Shown in pieces: positions 56,872-64,000 of a stretch of 64,000 bases of DNA. The notes under the pieces are model-generated. The model was not told the DNA's origin, did no database searches, and saw only the letters and a list, made by a program, of their open reading frames with translations. The position numbers were made by a program, and so were the translations under genes. Position 1 is the first letter of the stretch, and every line of letters begins with the position of its first letter. The stretch comes from REEB95 sp963762425 (lineage in GTDB: Bacteria > Pseudomonadota > Alphaproteobacteria > ATCC43930 > CGMCC-115725): assembly GCA_963762425.1 (NCBI GenBank), contig CAVXKY010000004.1, forward strand, positions 558,001 through 622,000. Direction: 5' to 3'.

Positions 56872-57344
56872 GTCGCAATCGTCTATCGGAGACGGGCCTG
56901 AATTTGGGCTGATTTAAATTCGGTCAAGCCGCGCTCGCGCGCTCAAAATTGAGGCAGGAATGGTAGGCCGGTGAACCCTATTCGGGTTCAATCCTCGATC
57001 AAAAAGGGGTGATTTCGTTGACCCCTCCTGGCTTATGCTTTACGGTTCTTCATAACAAGAATGTAACAAATGTCGCGCGTGGCTTCGTTTCGGAACGTCG
57101 TTCCGGGGTTCTAAAAACCGGCGAGCATCGGCAGAGGACTGCGGCAAAGGAGGCCGTGTCATCGGCTGTCTTGCCCGGGAATTCCAGATCGCTTCCGGCG
57201 GGCCATCGGGGAAGAAAAGCCGATGCCGCAAGCGTTGTCATTGTCGCCTAATTGTCTGATCGGCATCGCTTTGGCGAGTGACGCAGATCAAGGCGGCTTC
57301 CCGTCTTTCTCGCGCATGATGCCGGACACATTGGTTCAGGAACC
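56872..57344. other. Gene-free stretch with a small hairpin
   Basis: 473 bases. A 7-bp stem TGAACCC/GGGTTCA with loop TATTC at 56972-56990 is the only clear structure. No terminator T run, tRNA or gene was recognised. The hpnI promoter should be here. Confidence 0.5.
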
Positions 57345-58547
57345 ATGATGACGGCGAATTTTCTCCTATCATTGCCGCCGGCCTATCTTTTCGGCCTTGG
57401 CCTTGCCGCCGCCTCAGGGGCCTATCTGCTTCTGGCGTTGTGGCGCGTGGCGATGAGCCGGTTCGATACGGCATTGCCGCGGGCGGCATCCCCGTCCTTC
57501 CTTCCGCCGGTGACGGTGCTGAAACCGCTTTGCGACGCGGAGCCGCGACTCTATGAATGCTTGCGCTCGTTCTGCGAACAGGATTATCCCGATATGCAGA
57601 TCGTGTTCGGCGTCGGCGATTCCGGGGACGGCGCCATTCCCGTGGTCAAGCGGCTGATCGCCGAATTTCCCGGCCGGGATTTGGCGCTGGTGATCGACGG
57701 CGGCGTGCATGGCTCCAATCTGAAGGTCGGCAATCTGGTCAACATGGCGCGCTTGGCAAAGCACGACATCATCGCCGTCTCCGACAGCGACATTCTGGTC
57801 GCGCGCGATTGCCTTGCCCAGTTCGTGACGCCGTTCGCCGATCCGTCCACCGGCGCGGTCACCTGCCTCTACAGGGCGGCGCCGGCATCCGGGCTCGCCT
57901 CGAAACTGGGCGCGCTGTTCATCAACGACTGGTTCCTGGCCTCGGCGATGGTCGATGCGGACATGCGCGAGGTCACTTATTGCTTCGGTCCGTTGAGCGC
58001 GGTGCGCCGCGACGCGCTGGAAGCCATCGGCGGCTTCGCCCGGCTCACATCCCAGCTCGCCGACGATTTCATGATGGGCAATCTCATCGCCGCTTCGGGC
58101 TACAAGGTGCGGCTGTCGCATGTGGTGCCGAGCACCGTCGTCGCCGAGAATTTCAGCTCATTGTTCTGGCACGAGCTGCGTTGGGCGCGCACGGTCAAGG
58201 CGGTCCGGCCCTTTGATCATTTCCTCTCGGTGATAATGGAGCCGCTGCCCTTGCTGGCGGCGCTGCTGTTGCCCTATCCGTTTCTCGGCGGCTGGGCCGT
58301 CCTGGCCGCAATCGTGATGCTGCGCATGGCGCTCCATTGCCTGCTGCACGCGCGCTTCAGCTTCACCTATTCCGCCTGTCCCTGGCTGCTGCCGTTGCGC
58401 GAAGGACTGTGCTTCGCCGTCTGGGTGGCGAGCTATCTCGGCAGCGACGTCCATTGGCGCCACCGCCGCTTCGTCATCGGCTCGGGCGGCGAGCTCATAC
58501 CGCAGGCCGTTCGCGTGCAATCGGCCATCACGGTTGTCGGCCTGTGA
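57345..58547 (+). CDS. hpnI: HpnI, hopanoid glycosyltransferase
   Basis: 400 aa. GT2/GT21 enzyme (ceramide glucosyltransferase-like): VTVLKPLCDAEPRLYECLRS, Asp pairs in IIAVSDSDILV, ADDFMMGN and the RWARTV motif; several C-terminal membrane helices. HpnI adds N-acetylglucosamine to bacteriohopanetetrol. Its stop overlaps the hpnK start (GTGA). Confidence 0.9.
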   Translation: MMTANFLLSLPPAYLFGLGLAAASGAYLLLALWRVAMSRFDTALPRAASPSFLPPVTVLKPLCDAEPRLYECLRSFCEQDYPDMQIVFGVGDSGDGAIPVVKRLIAEFPGRDLALVIDGGVHGSNLKVGNLVNMARLAKHDIIAVSDSDILVARDCLAQFVTPFADPSTGAVTCLYRAAPASGLASKLGALFINDWFLASAMVDADMREVTYCFGPLSAVRRDALEAIGGFARLTSQLADDFMMGNLIAASGYKVRLSHVVPSTVVAENFSSLFWHELRWARTVKAVRPFDHFLSVIMEPLPLLAALLLPYPFLGGWAVLAAIVMLRMALHCLLHARFSFTYSACPWLLPLREGLCFAVWVASYLGSDVHWRHRRFVIGSGGELIPQAVRVQSAITVVGL

Positions 58548-59410
58548 AACAGCTTATCGTCACGGCGGATGATTTCGGCCTCGCTCCCGAGGTCAACGAG
58601 GCGGTCGAGCAGGGGCACCGGCGCGGCATCCTGTCCGCCGCCAGCCTGATGGTGGCGGGGCCGGCGGCGGCCGACGCGGTGGCGCGCGCCAAACGCCTGC
58701 CCAAGCTCGGCGTGGGATTGCATCTCGTCCTGGTGGATGGACGCCCGGTCCTGCCGCCGGCGGAGATTCCCGATCTGGTCGGGCCCGATGGGCGTTTCCC
58801 GGCCGATCCGTTCCGCGCCGGCGTGAAAATCTTCCGCAGTCAAGCGGCGCGCCGGCAGATGGAGCGCGAGATGCGCGCCCAACTCGAAGCCTTCCGCGCC
58901 ACCGGCTTGGCGCTCGATCACGTCAACGCCCATCATCACTTCCACGTCCATCCGACCGTGGCCGATTGCCTGATCCGCCTCGCGCCGGAATACGGCATCA
59001 AGGCGGTGCGTGTGCCTTACGAGCGTCCGGTGGAGGCCTGGCGCGCGACCGGCGACCGGCTGGCGTCGCGGCTTTTCGCCTGGCTGACCCAGTCGCATTG
59101 GGCCCGGCGCCTGAAGCGGCTGCTCGACCGCGCGGGGATTTCCCACAATGATTGCGTTTTGGGATTGAGCGACAGCGGCGCCATGGGCAAGGAGCGCGTC
59201 AAAAACTACATCGAGCATCTGCCCGACGGCGTGTCCGAGCTTTACGTCCACCCCGCGACGGCGCATTGGGCGGGGGAAGATTCCTGGCCCAGCCGTTACC
59301 AATGCGCGGGCGAATTCGAGGCCTTGACCGATGCCGGGGTGGCCGCCGCGCTCAAGGCGCAGGGGCTCCGCTCCATGAATTTCGCGGGGCTAAGGATGGC
59401 GGCGGCATGA
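58544..59410 (+). CDS. hpnK: HpnK, hopanoid N-acetylglucosamine deacetylase
   Basis: 288 aa, YdjC/ChbG-like deacetylase. Metal site: Asp pair in VTADDFGLAPEVNEAV, His residues in HVNAHHHFHVHP. HpnK deacetylates the glucosamine head group made by HpnI. GTG start at 58544 overlaps the hpnI stop, and the stop overlaps the next start as ATGA. Confidence 0.92.
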   Translation: MKQLIVTADDFGLAPEVNEAVEQGHRRGILSAASLMVAGPAAADAVARAKRLPKLGVGLHLVLVDGRPVLPPAEIPDLVGPDGRFPADPFRAGVKIFRSQAARRQMEREMRAQLEAFRATGLALDHVNAHHHFHVHPTVADCLIRLAPEYGIKAVRVPYERPVEAWRATGDRLASRLFAWLTQSHWARRLKRLLDRAGISHNDCVLGLSDSGAMGKERVKNYIEHLPDGVSELYVHPATAHWAGEDSWPSRYQCAGEFEALTDAGVAAALKAQGLRSMNFAGLRMAAA

Positions 59411-60390
59411 AAGCGGTGCTCGCGATTTTCGCCATATTGGGCGTGTTGTCGGGCGCTTGCCTGGTCGCCTGGCAGGGCTTTGCCGCCGTCGGCGACGCGC
59501 TGCGTTTGGCGGGATTTCCCTGCCTGGCCGTGATCTGCGCCTTCCAGCTCGTGCCGCTTTCGCTTTGCGCCCTGGCCTGGCGCGCGCTGTTCAAGGGAAA
59601 GCGGCCCGATTCATCCAGCTTCATCTGGTTCCGCTGGATGCGCGATGCCGGCGGCGACATTCTCGGCATCATCCCCGCCGGCGGCGAGATGATCGGCATC
59701 CGCGCCATGACCCGGCGCGGCATCACGATGACGACGGCCACCGCTTCGACCGTGGTCGACCTCACCATGGAGATGACTTCCCAGGCGGCGTTCACCGTCC
59801 TGGGCTGCGTCCTGCTCCTGATCGAGCGGCCGGGCAGCCATTTGATCAGTTGGACCCTGGCCGGCATCGCCACCATCATATTCCTCGCCGGCGCCTTCGC
59901 CTTGGCCCAGCGCTTCGGCCTGTTCCGCTTGCTGGAGAATCTTGCTGGGCGTCTGGCCGTCAACCAGGGCTGGAGCCATCTTCCGGACCTCGGCGGGCTG
60001 CACGATCGCATTCATGCGATCTATGCCGATCGTCCCGGCATCGCGCGCGCGGTCTCCATCCATTTCATCGCCTGGATCGTCGGCATCGGCGAGGCGGGCA
60101 TCATCCTGGCCTTCATGGGCGTGCCCATGGGCCTGGCCTCGCTCATCATGCTCGAAAGCCTGACCTATGCGCTCAGGAGCGCGGCCTTCTTCGTCCCGGC
60201 CGCGGCGGGCGTGCAGGAAGGCGGCTATATCCTGGTGGGCGCGGCGCTCGGCCTCGGTCCCGAATTCGCGCTGGCGCTGTCGTTGATGAAGCGGGCGCGC
60301 GAACTGACCCTGGGCGTGACCGGCCTGGTCGTCTGGCAATCGATCGAGGGCAATTCGCTGCTGCGCGCCCGCGGCAAGACGCGGCGCTAA
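59407..60390 (+). CDS. HpnL-like membrane protein (lysylphosphatidylglycerol synthase TM fold)
   Basis: 327 aa, about eight membrane helices. IIPAGGEMIGIRAMTRRGI and FFVPAAAGVQEGGYILVGAA match the HpnL/UPF0104 family, thought to move lipids across the membrane. Translationally coupled to hpnK, so it likely handles a hopanoid or its precursor. Confidence 0.87.
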   Translation: MKAVLAIFAILGVLSGACLVAWQGFAAVGDALRLAGFPCLAVICAFQLVPLSLCALAWRALFKGKRPDSSSFIWFRWMRDAGGDILGIIPAGGEMIGIRAMTRRGITMTTATASTVVDLTMEMTSQAAFTVLGCVLLLIERPGSHLISWTLAGIATIIFLAGAFALAQRFGLFRLLENLAGRLAVNQGWSHLPDLGGLHDRIHAIYADRPGIARAVSIHFIAWIVGIGEAGIILAFMGVPMGLASLIMLESLTYALRSAAFFVPAAAGVQEGGYILVGAALGLGPEFALALSLMKRARELTLGVTGLVVWQSIEGNSLLRARGKTRR

Positions 60391-60399
60391 CCGCGCTTT

Positions 60400-60780
60400 T
60401 TATTTAAGCGTCGCCAGATAGGCGATCAGCGCTTTTCTGTCGGCGGCGTTTTTCAATCCCACGAACAACATCTTGGTGTTGGGCACGACGGCCATGGGAT
60501 TGGCGAGATAGATTTCGAGCTGGTCCGGCGTCCAGGTCAGGCCCGAATCCTTCATCGCTCCGGAATAGGTATAGTTCGGCGCGGTCCCGGCCTTGCGGCC
60601 GACGACGCCGAACAGCGGCGGGCCGATCTTGCTCTGGCCGGGCTCGGCCGAATGGCAGACCGTGCAATTGGTCTTGAAGATCTGGGCGCCGTCCTGGGCG
60701 CGGACCTGGCACGGCGCCAGCGCCAAAACGAAGGTGGCGGCGATCATCAACGCTCCGAACCGGCACATCTCTCGCGTCAT
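60400..60780 (-). CDS. Class I cytochrome c
   Basis: 126 aa from ATG at 60780 (GGAGA six bases upstream). A signal peptide (LMIAATFVLALAPCQVRA) leads a c2/c550-type domain with heme motif CTVCHS and the distal Met in VPNTKMLFVG. It carries electrons in the periplasm. It follows the MFS gene by 11 bases on the same strand. Confidence 0.94.
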   Translation of the reverse strand: MTREMCRFGALMIAATFVLALAPCQVRAQDGAQIFKTNCTVCHSAEPGQSKIGPPLFGVVGRKAGTAPNYTYSGAMKDSGLTWTPDQLEIYLANPMAVVPNTKMLFVGLKNAADRKALIAYLATLK

Positions 60781-60791
60781 TGCACGTCTCC

Positions 60792-62036
60792 TCATTCGGC
60801 CTTGGTTTTAGTTTGCGGCGCCTTGCCGGTGAGCAAGGGCAGCGACAACAGGGTGAAGGCGGCCACCAGCAGGAAAACGCTGCGCGGATGCGCGTTGTCC
60901 ATCAGCCAGCCGAACAGCAGCGGCGCTATGATGCCGGCCAGGTTGAAACCGGTGGAAACGAATCCGAACACCTTGCCGAAGGAACCCTTGGGCGTGGCGG
61001 CGCGGACGATCATGTCGCGCGAGGGCTGGATGACGCCGTTGAGGAACCCGCTCATCGCCATCAGCGTGACCAGCAGCGCGGGCCCGAGATCGATCACGCC
61101 GATGACGAAGATCAGCAGCCCGCTGGCGACGAAGCCGCCGCCGGCGACCAGATTGTGGCGCTTGGCGCGCATGGCGACGAAGCCCCCGGTCAGCGCGCCC
61201 AGCGCGTTCATCATCAGATAGGCCGAAAGCGCGATGTTCGCGAGCGCCAAGGGCGTGTTGTAGAGCGCGCCCAAGGCCACGATCGAAAAGCTCTGGATGC
61301 CGCCGCCGGCCATCGACAAGACGAGAAAAAACGCGACGTTGCGCAAGATCGGCGGCGACAGCAGCAGCCGCCAGCCGGCATCCGCGGCGGCTGCAGGCTG
61401 ACTTCCCGCCGGCTTGGCCGGAAGGCGGGCGGTTTCCAGCCCGTCGGTCAGGGTGTGTTTGTTGAGCAGCAGCACGATGGCGGTGATGAATCCGAAGGCC
61501 GATGCGCCGATGAACGCGCCGCGCCAGCCCCACAGGCTGGCGAAAAACAGCATCGAAATCGGCGCCATCGCGGTGCCGACCTGGCCGAAGAACGTGTGAA
61601 TGGAAAAGGCCTGGGCCAGCTTGCCGCCGCCGATGGCGTGCGACAGGATGGCGTAATCCGCCGGATGGTAGATCGTATTGGCCAGCCCCATCAGCGCGAA
61701 GCCGCCGATCAGCGCCCAATAGGACGGGATGATCCCGGCAATCGCCACGCCGCAGGCGCTCAACACCAGCCCGCCGACCAGTAGCCGCCATGCGCCCAGC
61801 CGGTCGACCAGGAACCCGGCGGGCGTCTGGAAAACCGCCGAGATCACGTTGAAGCTGGCGATGACCAAGGCCAGGCCCTCATAGCCCACCGGGTAATCCA
61901 CCAGCACCAGCGCGAACAGCGGCGGCAGCACCAGCATGTAGACGTGACTCGAGAAATGCGCGCCGCTGACCAGGCCGATGATCTTGGCGTCGCGCGACCG
62001 GGGAGGAACGCCGGCGATGTCGGTCATTTCCGTCAT
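60792..62036 (-). CDS. MFS transporter
   Basis: About 414 aa from ATG at 62036 (MTEMTDIAG); a longer start at 62093 is possible. Twelve hydrophobic segments; TPAGFLVDRLGAWRLLVGG is the loop 2-3 motif, and GLANTIYHPADYAILSH recalls fosmidomycin-resistance-type exporters. Substrate unknown. Upstream of the cytochrome c gene in a probable two-gene unit. Confidence 0.88.
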   Translation of the reverse strand: MTEMTDIAGVPPRSRDAKIIGLVSGAHFSSHVYMLVLPPLFALVLVDYPVGYEGLALVIASFNVISAVFQTPAGFLVDRLGAWRLLVGGLVLSACGVAIAGIIPSYWALIGGFALMGLANTIYHPADYAILSHAIGGGKLAQAFSIHTFFGQVGTAMAPISMLFFASLWGWRGAFIGASAFGFITAIVLLLNKHTLTDGLETARLPAKPAGSQPAAAADAGWRLLLSPPILRNVAFFLVLSMAGGGIQSFSIVALGALYNTPLALANIALSAYLMMNALGALTGGFVAMRAKRHNLVAGGGFVASGLLIFVIGVIDLGPALLVTLMAMSGFLNGVIQPSRDMIVRAATPKGSFGKVFGFVSTGFNLAGIIAPLLFGWLMDNAHPRSVFLLVAAFTLLSLPLLTGKAPQTKTKAE

Positions 62037-62191
62037 GCCGGGCGGTTTTAGCACAAGGCCGGGGGCGGGCGCGAGCGCGGGGGCGGCATCCAAGCCAGCG
62101 CCCAGGCCCGCGCGGCCCCGGCATCGTCGGGCGGACCGGTTTAATTTTCCAAGCCTATTGGTTTGCCGCCACTCCGTGCCATATTGAGGGT

Positions 62192-62359
62192 ATGGCCATA
62201 TATCGCATCGTTGAGCTTAATCGCGACAAAATCTCGGGCTGGACCGTTGAAGGGGCCAATCCGGTTGAAAAGTCCCATCCGCGGATGCTCTATCAGACCC
62301 GGGAAAAAGCCCAAATCGAGGTCGATCGGCTGACCGCTTTGGACTCGGCGAAAGCCTAA
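62192..62359 (+). CDS. Small conserved-looking cytosolic protein, unknown
   Basis: 55 aa. Begins MAIYRIVELNRDKISGWTVE and ends TALDSAKA, with an amphipathic basic middle (REKAQIEVDRL). GAGGG lies directly before the ATG. It fills most of the gap between two minus-strand genes, has clean codon use and no membrane segment. Not recognised as a family. Confidence 0.6.
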   Translation: MAIYRIVELNRDKISGWTVEGANPVEKSHPRMLYQTREKAQIEVDRLTALDSAKA

Positions 62360-62371
62360 TCCCGCTTCCCG

Positions 62372-63016
62372 CTATTCGGCGTCGGGCTGTTTGGGCGGCG
62401 AGGCCTGCGCGAAAGCGGGGATCGCCATGCAGGTCTCGTAAATCCGCATCGCCCGCTGATAGGGGGCGAGATCGACCTTGAACATCGTGGCCGGGAAGAC
62501 CTGGGTGACGAGGCAGATATCGGCGAATGTCGGCGCGTCGCCGTGGCAGAACTTGCCGCTCTCCTTATGCTCGGCCAGCAGAGTCTCCATCGCCCGCAAC
62601 CCGAGGCCGAGCCAATGCTGAATCCAGGCCAGGCGCTGCGCGTCCGACGCTTTCAGGGTCTGGGTCAGATAGTTGCGGATGCGCGGCACGATCAGCGGAT
62701 GGGAATCGGCGACGTTGATGAGCGCGAAACCCCGCACCCAGGCGCGCGCGGCGGCACCCTTGGGCAGGAGCGGCGGGTTCGGGTGGGTCTCCTCGAGATA
62801 TTCGAGTATGGCGAAGGACTGGAACAGTTTCACATCGCCGTCATAGAGCGTCGGTACCACCGCTTGCGGGTTGAGCTTCTGGTATTCGGGCTTGAACTGG
62901 TCGCCGCGCTCGAGATGAAGGAACGTGTCCTCGCGTTTCAGGCCCTTGAGGTTGAGCGCGATGCGGACGCGGAAGCTCGCCTGCGAGCGGTAATAGGTGT
63001 AAAGCTTCATCGCCAT
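62372..63016 (-). CDS. maiA: Maleylacetoacetate/maleylpyruvate isomerase, GST zeta class
   Basis: 214 aa from ATG at 63016 (GGAGG upstream). The glutathione-binding N-terminus YTYYRSQASFRVRIALNLKG contains the SSxSxRVRIAL-type zeta motif, followed by QAVVPTLYDGD and the helical GST C-domain. It isomerises maleylacetoacetate or maleylpyruvate with glutathione. No ring-cleavage dioxygenase is adjacent; the FAH protein at 17 kb is the only potential partner in view. Confidence 0.87.
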   Translation of the reverse strand: MAMKLYTYYRSQASFRVRIALNLKGLKREDTFLHLERGDQFKPEYQKLNPQAVVPTLYDGDVKLFQSFAILEYLEETHPNPPLLPKGAAARAWVRGFALINVADSHPLIVPRIRNYLTQTLKASDAQRLAWIQHWLGLGLRAMETLLAEHKESGKFCHGDAPTFADICLVTQVFPATMFKVDLAPYQRAMRIYETCMAIPAFAQASPPKQPDAE

Positions 63017-63194
63017 TTTTGTTCCTCCCAGATTTCCAAACCTTACACGGCTGCGCATTCTCCACAATCACTTCCGCATGGTACGTGGCCCGCGCCGGCG
63101 CGGATAGTGAAGCAGTTTAAAAAAGATATTTTAGGAGTGATTATCCGAATTTACCGCCGAAGTTCGGCTTGTCGGATCAGCCAGCCAAAAACAG
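63017..63194. other. Short intergenic stretch
   Basis: 178 bases between two minus-strand genes, low in G+C around 63110-63150 (TTTAAAAAAGATATTTTAGG). Probably the promoter region of the isomerase gene; no clear hexamers. Confidence 0.4.
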
Positions 63195-63941
63195 TCAAGG
63201 ATTGAGACCGAGCAGGCCGCGCACGAACCGCAGGCGCTTTTCAAAACTGCGGCGCAGCTTGGAGCGGCGATAGCCTTCGGGCCGGCCGATGTCGTGCCGG
63301 AACGCAATCACGGACTTGGCAACCGGCGCCGGGGCGATATCGGCCGGGGCAAGTTCGCCGAGCTTGCGGCGCAATGTGTCGAACTCGGTTGAGCAGATCA
63401 CCGGTGCAAGGCGCCGCAGCACCACGGTCGGGAAATCCCACCAACGCACCCGCAACAGGAATTTAATCTCGGATGCGGTGAAACGCCGCCTGACGATGCG
63501 CCCGGGATTGCCGACATAAATCGCGTAAGGCGGTACGTCCTTGGTCACCACCGCGGCGGCGCCAATGATGGCGCCATCGCCGATCGTCACGCCGGAGAGG
63601 ATGCGCGCGCCTTCACCGATCCATACATCGTTGCCGATCACGATGTCGGCTTGCGGCCCCGCCTTGGGGTTGAGTGGCCTGATGGCGTCCGGCGCAAAGG
63701 GAAAAACTCCCGGGGAAGCTGTTGTCACCCATTGCGGATGGTGGGTTTCGCGCAGGAAGAATCCGACGTCGCTGGCGATCGAGCAGAAATTGCCGATACG
63801 GATGGCCGATGTCTCGATGGAATAATGGATCCGCGCGAACTGATTGATGTAGGAAAACCGGCCGATCGTCACGAGCGGAAAGCCGCGCAGCCGGTATTCC
63901 GTCACGCGATCAATGTAGTTGTGACTAAAGCGGATCGGCAT
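63195..63941 (-). CDS. Left-handed beta-helix acyltransferase (Vat/CatB-like)
   Basis: 248 aa. Hexapeptide repeats (IGNFCSIASDVGFF, VIGNDVWIGEGARIL, VTIGDGAIIGAAAVVTKDV) and YVGNPGRIVRRRF are typical of xenobiotic or sugar O-acetyltransferases. The last 90 residues are an added helical tail. Possible role in surface polysaccharide decoration. Four bases separate it from a partial gene at the window edge. Confidence 0.88.
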   Translation of the reverse strand: MPIRFSHNYIDRVTEYRLRGFPLVTIGRFSYINQFARIHYSIETSAIRIGNFCSIASDVGFFLRETHHPQWVTTASPGVFPFAPDAIRPLNPKAGPQADIVIGNDVWIGEGARILSGVTIGDGAIIGAAAVVTKDVPPYAIYVGNPGRIVRRRFTASEIKFLLRVRWWDFPTVVLRRLAPVICSTEFDTLRRKLGELAPADIAPAPVAKSVIAFRHDIGRPEGYRRSKLRRSFEKRLRFVRGLLGLNP

Positions 63942-63947
63942 TCGGTG

Positions 63948-64000
63948 TTAATCCGCGACCACGGCCGCCGCCGGAACCCGGCGTTGCGCACGCCAGTAGG
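63948..64000 (-). CDS. C-terminal end of an unidentified protein (partial)
   Basis: The last 16 codons of a minus-strand gene, reading YWRAQRRVPAAAVVAD before the stop. Too little for identification. Confidence 0.45.
   Translation of the reverse strand, partial: YWRAQRRVPAAAVVAD

Noticed and set aside
56972..56990. Possible tRNA T-arm or tRNA remnant
   Set aside because: GGGTTCAATCC resembles a T arm, but no acceptor, D or anticodon stems can be drawn around it.

Overview
The window is G+C-rich DNA with tightly packed, often overlapping genes. It looks like a chromosome segment of an alphaproteobacterium: it carries the divK-pleD pair, an EipB-type envelope protein, HdaA (the alphaproteobacterial Hda), a DUF2066 protein, ubiquinone hydroxylase CoQ7 and the hopanoid genes hpnI, hpnK and hpnL. 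The order of the 39-56 kb block (DUF2066, CDP-alcohol phosphatidyltransferase, AI-2E permease, hdaA, ppk, ppx, rnd, aspS, eipB, ROK kinase, divK, pleD, rpmG) suggests Rhodospirillales or a relative; that placement is inference.

Layout. 0-5 kb: the end of kdpC, the potassium sensor pair kdpD/kdpE, and a lone NitT/TauT-type binding protein. 5-12.7 kb: a TetR-controlled catabolic cluster (dehydrogenase, aryl-acid AMP ligase, amidohydrolase-like protein, MFS carrier, D-2-hydroxyacid dehydrogenase, M24 protein) whose substrate is unknown. 12.7-19.7 kb: cold-shock protein, GMC oxidoreductase, glycosyltransferase, methylenetetrahydrofolate reductase, FAH-family hydrolase, coq7, dsbB and dedA. 19.9 kb: tRNA-Leu(CAA). 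20-32 kb: an accessory region with an IS30-family element, palindromic REP-like repeats, small secreted proteins, a P-type proton ATPase next to a PPK2 kinase, and a P-type copper ATPase. 32-39 kb: an SBP-fold decarboxylase-like protein, a CYTH-CHAD protein, an aldo/keto reductase, an alpha/beta hydrolase and a complete NitT/TauT-type ABC transporter. 39-56 kb: housekeeping genes, including the polyphosphate pair ppk-ppx and a large PhoU/DUF47-like protein. 56-64 kb: YjbQ, hopanoid head-group genes, cytochrome c, MFS carrier, GST-zeta (MaiA-like) and an acyltransferase.

Themes. Polyphosphate and phosphate genes recur: ppk1, ppx, PPK2, a CHAD protein, SixA and a PhoU-like protein. The 5-12.7 kb cluster is the best candidate for an undescribed pathway: its ligase has the Cys typical of salicylate-activating enzymes, and three neighbouring enzymes lack expected active-site residues.

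Caution. At least a dozen genes are broken by single-base indels, mostly +1, while the protein on both sides stays well conserved. The two P-type ATPases hold about ten or more each. I read these as sequence errors rather than natural decay, and give the span each gene would have if repaired.
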